DNA from: an uncultured Acidobacteriota bacterium
Lineage (GTDB): Bacteria; Acidobacteriota; Terriglobia; Terriglobales; Acidobacteriaceae
Direction of reading: 5' to 3'
Length of the DNA: 5,452 bases
NCBI GenBank assembly: GCA_903932385.1
Contig: CAIZGA010000433.1
Location: 1-5,452, forward strand
Shown: piece by piece, positions 1 to 5,452 of the stretch
How positions within the stretch are numbered: the first letter of the stretch is position 1
How the letters are laid out: each line of letters opens with the position of its first letter
Translations under genes and position numbers: made by a program
Notes under the pieces: model-generated
What the model was told of the DNA's origin: nothing
Databases searched by the model: none
What the model saw: the letters and a program-made list of their open reading frames with translations, nothing else

Positions 1-3000
1 ATGCAGCCCATGGTGATGAGCGGTGTGGTGGCAAAGCCGAATTCCTCTGCACCCAACAGTGCGGCGATGACAACGTCGCGGCCGGTTTGCAGCTTGCCGT
101 CGGTCTGCACCTTGATGCGGCTGCGCAGATCATTCAGCAGAAGTACCTGCTGTGTCTCTGCCAGGCCGAGTTCCCACGGCAGGCCGGCGTGTTTGATGGA
201 ACTGAGCGGTGATGCTCCAGTGCCGCCGTTGTCGCCGGAGATGAGTACGACATCGGCATGTGCCTTGGAAACGCCAGCGGCCACCGTGCCAACGCCGGCT
301 TCAGAAACCAGCTTCACGGCGATGCGTGCCTTGGGGTTTACATTTTTCAAGTCGAAGATGAGCTGCGCAAGATCTTCAATGGAGTAAATGTCATGGTGCG
401 GCGGCGGAGAAATCAAACCCACGCCGGGGATGGAATATCGCAGCTTCGCGATAATGTCATCCACCTTGTGGCCGGGCAACTGGCCGCCTTCGCCGGGCTT
501 GGCACCCTGCGCCATCTTGATCTGAATCTCATCGGCGTTGATGAGGTAGTTTGTTGTGACGCCAAAGCGACCGCTGGCAATCTGCTTCACTGCACTGCGG
601 CGCAGATCACCGTTTTCATCGCGCTTGAATCGGTCTTCGCTTTCGCCGCCTTCGCCGGTGTTCGACATGCCGCCGATGCGGTTCATCGCAATCGCCAGCG
701 TCTCATGCGCTTCTTTGCTGATGGAACCGAAGCTCATGGCGCCGGTAGTAAAGCGTTTTACGATTTCCTTCGCTGGCTCGACTTCTTCCAGAGGAATCGG
801 CTTCTCGGAATATTTCAACTTCATCAGGCCGCGCAACGTGCACAGATTGCGGCTCTGCTCGTCCACCATATCGGTGTATTCCTTGAACGTGGTGGGGTTG
901 TTCTGCCGTACAGCATGCTGCAGCTTGCTAATGGTCTGCGGATTCAGCAGGTGATACTCGCCGCCCATGCGGTACTGGTACATGCCGCCGACAACGAGTT
1001 CGGTTTCCGATTCGGTCAGAGGCTGGAAGGCGAAGTTGTGCTTCATCTGTGCTTCACGCGCCAGCACGTCGAGGCCGACACCTTCAATGCGTGATGCGGT
1101 GCCGGAGAAGTATGTGTCAATCAGGTTCTGGTTCAGACCGACCGCTTCAAACACCTGCGCGCCGCGGTAGCTCTGCAGCGTGCTGATGCCCATCTTCGAA
1201 AATGTTTTCAGCAGGCCCTTGTTGATGGCCTTGATGAAGTTGCGTTCGGCATACGCTGCGGTGACGTTTTCCGGCAGCAGACCGCGGTCCTTCATGTCGT
1301 GCAGCGTCTCAAAGGCCAGGTAAGGATTGATGGCGCTGGCACCGTAGCCGATGAGCAGGGCAAAGTGCATCACTTCGCGCGGTTCGCCGCTTTCGATAAT
1401 CAACGCAACCTGGGTGCGCTTCTGTTCCTTCACCAGGCGATTGTGCACAGCAGCCATCGCCAGCAGGCTCGGCATCGGTGCGGAAGTTGCATCCACGCCA
1501 CGGTCAGAAAGAATCAGCACGGTATAGCCGGAATCAACAGCCAGCGATGCGCGCGCGCTCAGTTCATCCAGCCCGCGCTTCAGGCCCTCCTCGCCATCTT
1601 CGGCGCGGTAGAGTGTCGGCAGCGTGTTGGCCAGCAGGTCGCCGGAAGAAACGCGACGCAGCTTCTCCAGATCGCGATTGGTCAGAATTGGATACGGCAG
1701 CTTGAGCGTGTGGCAATTCTCAGGCTGCTCTTCCAGAATGTTGCGCTCGGTACCCAGGTAGCTGATGAGCGACATCACCATGTCTTCGCGGATGGGATCA
1801 ATCGGCGGATTGGTGACCTGCGCAAAGAGCTGCTTGAAATAATTGAACAGCGGCTGCGGACGGTCTGACAGGCAGGCCAGCGGCGTATCCACGCCCATCG
1901 ACCCGATTGGTTCTTCGCCGGCTGCGCCCATGGGTCCCAGCAGAATCTTCAGATCTTCTTCGCTGTATCCGAAGGCGCGCTGACGACGCAGCAGCGTTTC
2001 CGGATTGGATGTAATCAGGCGCGCAGGCTCCGGCAAATGATCCAGAGTCACCTGCTGCTGCTTCAGCCATTCGCCATAGGGCTGACGGCTGGCCAAATCT
2101 TTTTTGATTTCAGTATCGGAGATGATGCGCTGCTGCACAGTATCGACAAGGAACATGCGACCCGGCTGCAGGCGGCCTTTCTTGCGCACGTTATCGGCAT
2201 GCACGTCGAGAACGCCGGCTTCAGACGCTAGAACAACCAGATCATCCTTGGTGATGATGTAGCGGCCCGGACGCAGACCGTTGCGGTCCAGGGTTGCGCC
2301 GACGACGCGGCCGTCGGTGAAGGCAATGGCGGCGGGGCCATCCCACGGCTCCATCAGCGATGCGTGGTACTCGTAGAAGGCGCGCTTCTCATCGTCCATG
2401 TCAGGATTGCCGGCCCAGGCTTCGGGAATCAGCATGGCCATGACGTGAGGCAGGGAACGGCCGGACATGTGCAGGAACTCAACCGCATTGTCGAGCGAGG
2501 AAGAATCGCTGCCGCCCGGCGTGATGACCGGGAAGAGTTTCTGGATCTCATCACCAAAGAGCGGGCTACCGTAGACAGACTGGCGAGCATTCATCCAGCT
2601 GATGTTGCCGCGGATGGTATTGATTTCGCCGTTGTGCGCCACGTAGCGGTAAGGGTGCGCCAGCTTCCAGCTGGGAAACGTATTGGTGGAGAAACGCTGG
2701 TGAACCAGACAGAGCGCGCTCTGAACTAGCGGATCGGCCAGTTCATAGTAGAAGCGTTCAATCTGCGGGGCCAGCATCAGGCCCTTGTAGATGATGGTGC
2801 GGCAGGAGAAGGATGGAACGTAGAAATCGTCCTTGCCTTCAATCTCTGATGCCAGAATTTCTTTTTCTGTGCGGCGACGGACCTTGTACAGCAGGCGCTC
2901 AAACGCGTCCTCGTCCAGCCCCTCGGGGCGACCGACAAACAACTGCTCAATGTACGGCTGCGATGCACGCGCCTGACGACCCACAGCGTTGCCATTGATG

Positions 3001-3407
3001 GGTGTGTCGCGCCAGCCGAGTACGGTCAGACCCTCTTCGCGGGCAATGCGCTCAAAAATGCCTTCGCACTGCAGGCGGTCCTGCTTATCCACGGGAAGAA
3101 ATACCATGGCAACGCCATAGGCACCGGCCTCCGGCAGGTGGATGCCGAGAGTGCGACACTCGCGCAGGAAGTACAGGTGCGGCACCTGAATCAGGATGCC
3201 GGCGCCGTCGCCAGTTTCCGGGTCACAGCCCGCTGCGCCGCGATGGGTCAGGCGGATAAGAACTTCCAGACCCTTCAGGATGATGTCGTGGCTACGCTCA
3301 CCCTTGATGCTGGCAACCAGCCCCATACCGCAGGCATCATGCTCGTGGCGTGGATGGTACAGGCCCTGGGCCTCGGGAATGCGGAGACTGAAATCCGATG
3401 TTTGCAT
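1..3407 (-). CDS. gltB: Glutamate synthase (GOGAT) large chain, N-terminal 1135 codons, 3' end outside window
   Basis: The enzyme makes two glutamates from glutamine and 2-oxoglutarate in the cytoplasm: an amidotransferase domain releases ammonia, which tunnels to an FMN/iron-sulfur synthase domain. The ATG at 3405-3407 has a good Shine-Dalgarno site and gives a 25-residue propeptide before Cys26 (ACGMGL), the expected N-terminal nucleophile after processing. Amidotransferase signatures follow: QRFSTNT near 237-243, HNGEIN at 258-263, GGSDSSS at 298-304. The central domain carries NPPIDPIRE from 533. The FMN/synthase domain has GAMSFGSIS from 889, a glycine-rich [12 protein letters not shown] stretch from 964, and GDNGGTGAS from 1058. 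The last complete codon is Cys1135 in TMGC, which matches the first of three cysteines binding the [3Fe-4S] cluster in this family. About 350-400 residues, including the beta-helix domain, should lie beyond the left edge. The frame is open throughout, with no frameshift seen. Whether the electron donor is NADPH (with GltD) or ferredoxin cannot be decided here. Confidence 0.97.
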   Translation of the reverse strand, partial: MQTSDFSLRIPEAQGLYHPRHEHDACGMGLVASIKGERSHDIILKGLEVLIRLTHRGAAGCDPETGDGAGILIQVPHLYFLRECRTLGIHLPEAGAYGVAMVFLPVDKQDRLQCEGIFERIAREEGLTVLGWRDTPINGNAVGRQARASQPYIEQLFVGRPEGLDEDAFERLLYKVRRRTEKEILASEIEGKDDFYVPSFSCRTIIYKGLMLAPQIERFYYELADPLVQSALCLVHQRFSTNTFPSWKLAHPYRYVAHNGEINTIRGNISWMNARQSVYGSPLFGDEIQKLFPVITPGGSDSSSLDNAVEFLHMSGRSLPHVMAMLIPEAWAGNPDMDDEKRAFYEYHASLMEPWDGPAAIAFTDGRVVGATLDRNGLRPGRYIITKDDLVVLASEAGVLDVHADNVRKKGRLQPGRMFLVDTVQQRIISDTEIKKDLASRQPYGEWLKQQQVTLDHLPEPARLITSNPETLLRRQRAFGYSEEDLKILLGPMGAAGEEPIGSMGVDTPLACLSDRPQPLFNYFKQLFAQVTNPPIDPIREDMVMSLISYLGTERNILEEQPENCHTLKLPYPILTNRDLEKLRRVSSGDLLANTLPTLYRAEDGEEGLKRGLDELSARASLAVDSGYTVLILSDRGVDATSAPMPSLLAMAAVHNRLVKEQKRTQVALIIESGEPREVMHFALLIGYGASAINPYLAFETLHDMKDRGLLPENVTAAYAERNFIKAINKGLLKTFSKMGISTLQSYRGAQVFEAVGLNQNLIDTYFSGTASRIEGVGLDVLAREAQMKHNFAFQPLTESETELVVGGMYQYRMGGEYHLLNPQTISKLQHAVRQNNPTTFKEYTDMVDEQSRNLCTLRGLMKLKYSEKPIPLEEVEPAKEIVKRFTTGAMSFGSISKEAHETLAIAMNRIGGMSNTGEGGESEDRFKRDENGDLRRSAVKQIASGRFGVTTNYLINADEIQIKMAQGAKPGEGGQLPGHKVDDIIAKLRYSIPGVGLISPPPHHDIYSIEDLAQLIFDLKNVNPKARIAVKLVSEAGVGTVAAGVSKAHADVVLISGDNGGTGASPLSSIKHAGLPWELGLAETQQVLLLNDLRSRIKVQTDGKLQTGRDVVIAALLGAEEFGFATTPLITMGC

Positions 3408-3412
3408 GGCAA

Positions 3413-3419
3413 CCTTCTC
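3413..3419 (-). promoter_or_regulatory. Shine-Dalgarno site of gltB
   Basis: On the minus strand the sequence reads GAGAAGG, then 5 nt, then the ATG at 3407. It decides the gltB start: no in-frame ATG lies close upstream, and this start places the catalytic Cys at residue 26, a normal propeptide length for the family. Confidence 0.7.
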
Positions 3420-3440
3420 GCCGGTCCTTTCCGGGCCGGC
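3420..3440 (-). other. Hairpin abutting the gltB ribosome binding site
   Basis: On the minus strand an 8-bp stem (GCCGGCCC with GGACCGGC, one C-A mismatch) closes a 5-nt GGAAA loop. Its 3' side ends directly next to the Shine-Dalgarno sequence. It has no following U-tract, so it is not an intrinsic terminator. It could influence ribosome access or mRNA stability, but that role is inferred. GC-rich DNA produces such stems by chance at some rate. Confidence 0.4.
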
Positions 3441-3487
3441 TCCAGTCCATAAGCTCCATTTTGGGGACACTCCTACTGCAACTGCTT

Positions 3488-3521
3488 CCGCCTGTAGGAC
3501 TTCTATGTCGGGTCGAGGCGG
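3488..3521 (-). repeat. Inverted repeat in the gltB leader
   Basis: A perfect 6-bp inverted repeat (CCGCCT and AGGCGG) encloses 22 nt, inside which GAC and GTC can form a short inner stem. The upstream arm overlaps a second imperfect repeat at 3517-3540 (GGCAGTT and AACCGCC on the minus strand, 10-nt loop). The two foldings therefore compete for the same CCGCC segment. Such alternative pairing could be an attenuator-like switch or simply chance. It might also be an operator at DNA level. No known riboswitch or T-box consensus was recognised. Confidence 0.3.
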
Positions 3522-3566
3522 TTGTTGGAGCAGAACTGCCTCATTGGAAATTATGGAACATCTATA

Positions 3567-3595
3567 GTTATATCGAATTTTTTTCCATCTGTTAA
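3567..3595 (-). promoter_or_regulatory. Predicted sigma70-type promoter for gltB
   Basis: On the minus strand a -35 box TTAACA (3590-3595) is followed by exactly 17 bp and a -10 box TATAAC (3567-3572). Each hexamer matches the consensus at 5 of 6 positions. The spacer contains a run of seven A, and the region is AT-rich compared with its surroundings. Transcription would begin near 3560 and give a leader of about 150 nt before the gltB ATG. A GTTAAC palindrome (3591-3596) overlaps the -35 box. Confidence 0.55.
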
Positions 3596-3623
3596 CTGTT
3601 TTAGATGCAGCAGGTGCAAGGAA

Positions 3624-3669
3624 AGCTTCCGCCGGATGGTTGTCGGCAACCCGGTATGCCGGGTAAGCT
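3624..3669 (+). ncRNA. Potential three-stem junction RNA in the aminotransferase leader
   Basis: Three helices fit into 46 nt: P1 AGCTT (3624-3628) with AAGCT (3665-3669); P2 GCCG (3631-3634) with CGGC (3644-3647); P3 CCCGG (3650-3654) with CCGGG (3659-3663) around a TATG loop. Joining strands are only 1-2 nt. An alternative hairpin, GGTTG (3638-3642) with CAACC (3647-3651) around TCGG, excludes P2 and part of P3, so two states are possible. The element ends 17 nt before the ATG and could control translation. It contains CGGCAACC, a string also found in SAM-I riboswitches, but lacks the other conserved SAM-I parts. Whether it is a real regulatory RNA is open. Confidence 0.25.
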
Positions 3670-3686
3670 CTTTAGAACGAGAGATT

Positions 3687-4856
3687 ATGACAACTGCCAC
3701 CAGCCAACGACGCCTCAGCCAGATTGCCCCTCTGATGATTCAGTCCGAGATCCGTGCCATGTCCGTGGAGTGTGAGCGGGTGGGCGGCATCAACATGGCG
3801 CAGGGTGTCTGCGATACCGACATGCCCGGCATTGTTGCCGATACAGCGATTCAGGCCATCCGCGACGGCCGCAATACCTACACGCGGCAGGATGGCATTG
3901 CGCCGCTGCGGCAGGCCATCGCGAAAAAAATGGCAAGCTACAACGGCCTGCAAGTTGACCCCGATACTGAAATCATCGTATCCACCGGAGCTACCGGCGC
4001 GTTGTATGCCGCTGGACTCGCTCTGCTGAATCCGGGCGATGAAGTGATTCTCTTTGAGCCGTATTATGGCTACCACTCCAACACGCTGCTTTCCATGCGG
4101 GCCGTGCCGGTAATTGTGACGCTGACTGCGCCGGACTGGAAACTGGATGTGGATGCTCTGCGCGCTGCCATCACGCCGAAAACCCGCGCTATCATCGTGA
4201 ATTCGCCGTCAAATCCATCCGGAAAAGTCTATTCGCTGGAAGAGATGCAGGCGATTGCAGATGTAGCGCTTGAATTTGATTTATTCGTCTTCAGCGATGA
4301 GATTTACGAGTATTTTCTCTTTGATAATCGCCGCCACGTGACTATGGCAACGCTGCCCGGCATGGCGGAGCGCACCATCACTATCTCTGGTTTGTCGAAA
4401 ACATTCAGCATCACCGGTTGGCGTGTCGGCTATCTCACCGCCAGCAGCCAGTGGATACCGACCATCGGATACTTTAATGATCTGGTGTATGTCTGCAGCC
4501 CCGGCCCATTGCAGTACGGCGTCGTTTCCGGTCTGGTGGACCTGCCGGAAAATTTCTACGCATCGCTTTCTACCGAATACCAGCAGAAGCGCGACCAGAT
4601 TTGCGCAGCTCTGACCGATGCCGGCATGACGCCGTCGATTCCGCAGGGAGCCTACTACGTGTTGGCGGATGTATCACGCGTGCCCGGCAAGACCGCCAGC
4701 GAAAAAGCGCGTAAGCTGCTGGCAGCAACCGGCGTGGCCGCAGTGGCCGGCACGGCATTTTTTGCCAAAGGCGGCGGGGAAAATCTGCTGCGCTTCTGCT
4801 TTGGCAAAAAGCCGGATGCTCTTGACCAGGCCTGCGAAGCGCTACGCCGCTACTAG
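3687..4856 (+). CDS. PLP-dependent class I/II aminotransferase (aspartate aminotransferase-like)
   Basis: A cytoplasmic fold-type I enzyme of 389 residues, the usual length, that moves an amino group between an amino acid and a 2-oxo acid through pyridoxal phosphate. Visible landmarks: the N-terminal substrate-loop region IQSEIRAMS (18-26) followed by MAQGVCDTDMPG; STGATGAL (99-106), which should hold the cofactor phosphate; EPYYGYH (124-130) with the ring-stacking aromatic; NSPSNPSG with Asn176; SDEIYE with Asp204 and Tyr207; SGLSKTFSITGWR with the Schiff-base Lys238 and Arg246; and LLRFCF with Arg369, which should bind the substrate carboxylate. All key residues are present. The ATG at 3687 is preferred because it starts about 17 residues before the conserved region and has a weak GAGAG three nt upstream. 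The ATG at 3636 and TTG at 3522 would add residues with no family likeness. Substrate is undetermined: aspartate, aromatic, kynurenine and methionine enzymes share these motifs. It lies 13 bp upstream of larE and is divergent from gltB. Confidence 0.93.
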   Translation: MTTATSQRRLSQIAPLMIQSEIRAMSVECERVGGINMAQGVCDTDMPGIVADTAIQAIRDGRNTYTRQDGIAPLRQAIAKKMASYNGLQVDPDTEIIVSTGATGALYAAGLALLNPGDEVILFEPYYGYHSNTLLSMRAVPVIVTLTAPDWKLDVDALRAAITPKTRAIIVNSPSNPSGKVYSLEEMQAIADVALEFDLFVFSDEIYEYFLFDNRRHVTMATLPGMAERTITISGLSKTFSITGWRVGYLTASSQWIPTIGYFNDLVYVCSPGPLQYGVVSGLVDLPENFYASLSTEYQQKRDQICAALTDAGMTPSIPQGAYYVLADVSRVPGKTASEKARKLLAATGVAAVAGTAFFAKGGGENLLRFCFGKKPDALDQACEALRRY

Positions 4857-4869
4857 CCGCTGCGATACT

Positions 4870-5452
4870 ATGAAGACTATGCAGTCGCACGAGAAGTTGG
4901 CACGGCTCAACTCGAAAATTCAGGATTTCGGCAGCCTGCTGGTTGCGTATTCCGGCGGGGCAGACTCTGCGTTTCTCGCCTATGCCGCGCACAAAATTCT
5001 TGGTGAAAAAATGCTGGCGGTCATTGCGGACTCGCCGTCATTGCCGCGTGCAGAACTGGCTGCTGCAATTGCCTTTGCGGAGAAGCACGGCATCCCGCTG
5101 AAGATTCTGCAGACGCGCGAACTGGAAAACTCAAATTACACAAAGAATGATGCGCAACGTTGCTACTTCTGCAAGGATGAATTATTCCAGCAGATGGAAG
5201 CCGTGCGAGTTGAGTTGGGATTTACACATGTTGCCTATGGCATGAATCTGGATGACCGTGGCGACCACCGCCCCGGTGGCCGTGCCGCAAACGAACACAA
5301 TGTAGTTGCACCGCTGGTGCTGGCCGAACTGACAAAGAACGACGTTCGCGAACTGGCGCAGCAGGCGGGACTGGAAATCTGGAACAAGCCGGCATCAGCC
5401 TGCCTTGCTTCGCGTATTGAATATGGCCGTGCTGTGACGACGGAAACTCTGC
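4870..5452 (+). CDS. larE: ATP-dependent sulfur transferase LarE (nickel-pincer nucleotide synthesis), 5' 194 codons, 3' end outside window
   Basis: LarE activates the carboxylates of pyridinium-3,5-biscarboxylic acid mononucleotide by adenylation and replaces oxygen by sulfur, giving the ligand into which LarC inserts nickel. The cofactor serves lactate racemase and related LarA-family racemases and epimerases. The PP-loop SGGADS (residues 28-33) is the ATP pyrophosphatase motif. Further family marks are RCYFCK (97-102), GMNLDDRGDHRPG (124-136), APLVLAELTKNDVREL (147-162) and KPASACLASRIEYG (173-186). Cys178 corresponds to the sulfur-donating cysteine of Lactobacillus LarE. Cys98 and Cys101 add the pair seen in [4Fe-4S]-type LarE proteins. 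The family is about 270 residues, so roughly 75 are missing at the right edge. The start is uncertain: ATG 4870 and ATG 4879 (residue 4) both fit and neither has a strong Shine-Dalgarno. Only 13 bp separate it from the aminotransferase stop, so it is probably co-transcribed and perhaps translationally coupled. No larA, larB or larC is visible here. Confidence 0.92.
   Translation, partial: MKTMQSHEKLARLNSKIQDFGSLLVAYSGGADSAFLAYAAHKILGEKMLAVIADSPSLPRAELAAAIAFAEKHGIPLKILQTRELENSNYTKNDAQRCYFCKDELFQQMEAVRVELGFTHVAYGMNLDDRGDHRPGGRAANEHNVVAPLVLAELTKNDVRELAQQAGLEIWNKPASACLASRIEYGRAVTTETL

Larger units (their letters stand above)
3408..3686. other. Divergent intergenic control region between gltB and the aminotransferase
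   Basis: This 279-bp spacer has no convincing gene. The gltB-proximal half (3408-3540) is GC-rich with several inverted repeats. The middle (3541-3600) is AT-rich and carries the gltB promoter. The right part (3601-3686) is again GC-rich and can fold as a three-stem RNA ahead of the aminotransferase. A plus-strand promoter is not clear: TTGGAA at 3544-3549 with TATATC at 3569-3574 is only a weak match with a 19-bp spacer. The two promoters probably share the AT-rich core, which would make this a shared regulatory site. A frame open from a TTG at 3522 into the aminotransferase is most likely accidental. Confidence 0.75.

Noticed and set aside
1..1868. Long open frames on the plus strand opposite gltB (for example 1-387, 258-1094, 1299-1868)
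   Set aside because: They are antisense to a continuous, motif-rich gltB reading frame. Their translations show no recognisable domain and have the low-complexity, Arg/Ala-rich look of shadow frames in GC-rich DNA.
3408..3560. T-box leader upstream of gltB
   Set aside because: No match to the conserved T-box antiterminator sequence (AGGGTGGNACCGCG) was found.
3578..3584. Run of seven T on the plus strand as a terminator tail
   Set aside because: No GC-rich hairpin precedes it on either strand, and it falls within the spacer of the predicted gltB promoter.
3650..3673. CCCGG-TATG-CCGGG hairpin as an intrinsic terminator
   Set aside because: The stem is only 5 bp and is followed by TAAGCTCTTT, not a continuous T-run. 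It also lies just before a gene start.
3522..3686. N-terminal extension of the aminotransferase from the TTG at 3522 or the ATG at 3636
   Set aside because: The added residues are cysteine-rich and unlike the family. The extension would cross the gltB promoter region, and the AAGGA upstream of 3636 is about 13 nt away, too far for a normal ribosome site.
3600..3690. SAM-I riboswitch suggested by the CGGCAACC string at 3644-3651
   Set aside because: The conserved AGAG and GGAGGGA-type elements and the P1-P4 arrangement of SAM-I are not present. One short string match is not enough.

Overview
The window looks like ordinary bacterial chromosome of moderately high GC. It holds two protein-coding blocks that diverge from one 279-bp spacer. 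The protein sequences (a long-type glutamate synthase, an AspC-like class I/II aminotransferase and a LarE-type PP-loop enzyme) would fit an Acidobacteriota member of the Terriglobia group. That placement is an impression from protein style and base composition, not a database result.

Layout. Positions 1-3407 (minus strand) are the first 1135 codons of the glutamate synthase large chain, gltB. The gene runs off the left edge inside its iron-sulfur cysteine motif. Positions 3408-3686 are a non-coding divergent control region. It contains a good sigma70-like promoter for gltB (TTAACA, 17 bp, TATAAC on the minus strand), a roughly 150-nt gltB leader with inverted repeats and a Shine-Dalgarno site, and a compact potential three-stem RNA just before the plus-strand gene. 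Positions 3687-4856 (plus) encode a complete 389-residue PLP-dependent aminotransferase. After only 13 bp comes larE (4870 to beyond 5452, plus), the ATP-dependent sulfur transferase of nickel-pincer nucleotide synthesis, cut by the right edge after 194 codons.

How the genes may relate. GltB makes glutamate from glutamine and 2-oxoglutarate. Glutamate and 2-oxoglutarate are the usual amino-group partners of class I/II aminotransferases, so a divergent pair sharing one control region is sensible, although co-regulation is inferred. The aminotransferase and larE are probably co-transcribed, but no known pathway links them. No mobile element, CRISPR array, tRNA, rRNA or clear intrinsic terminator was seen. 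The only places that may hold something undescribed are the two leader regions in the spacer and the aminotransferase-larE pairing.
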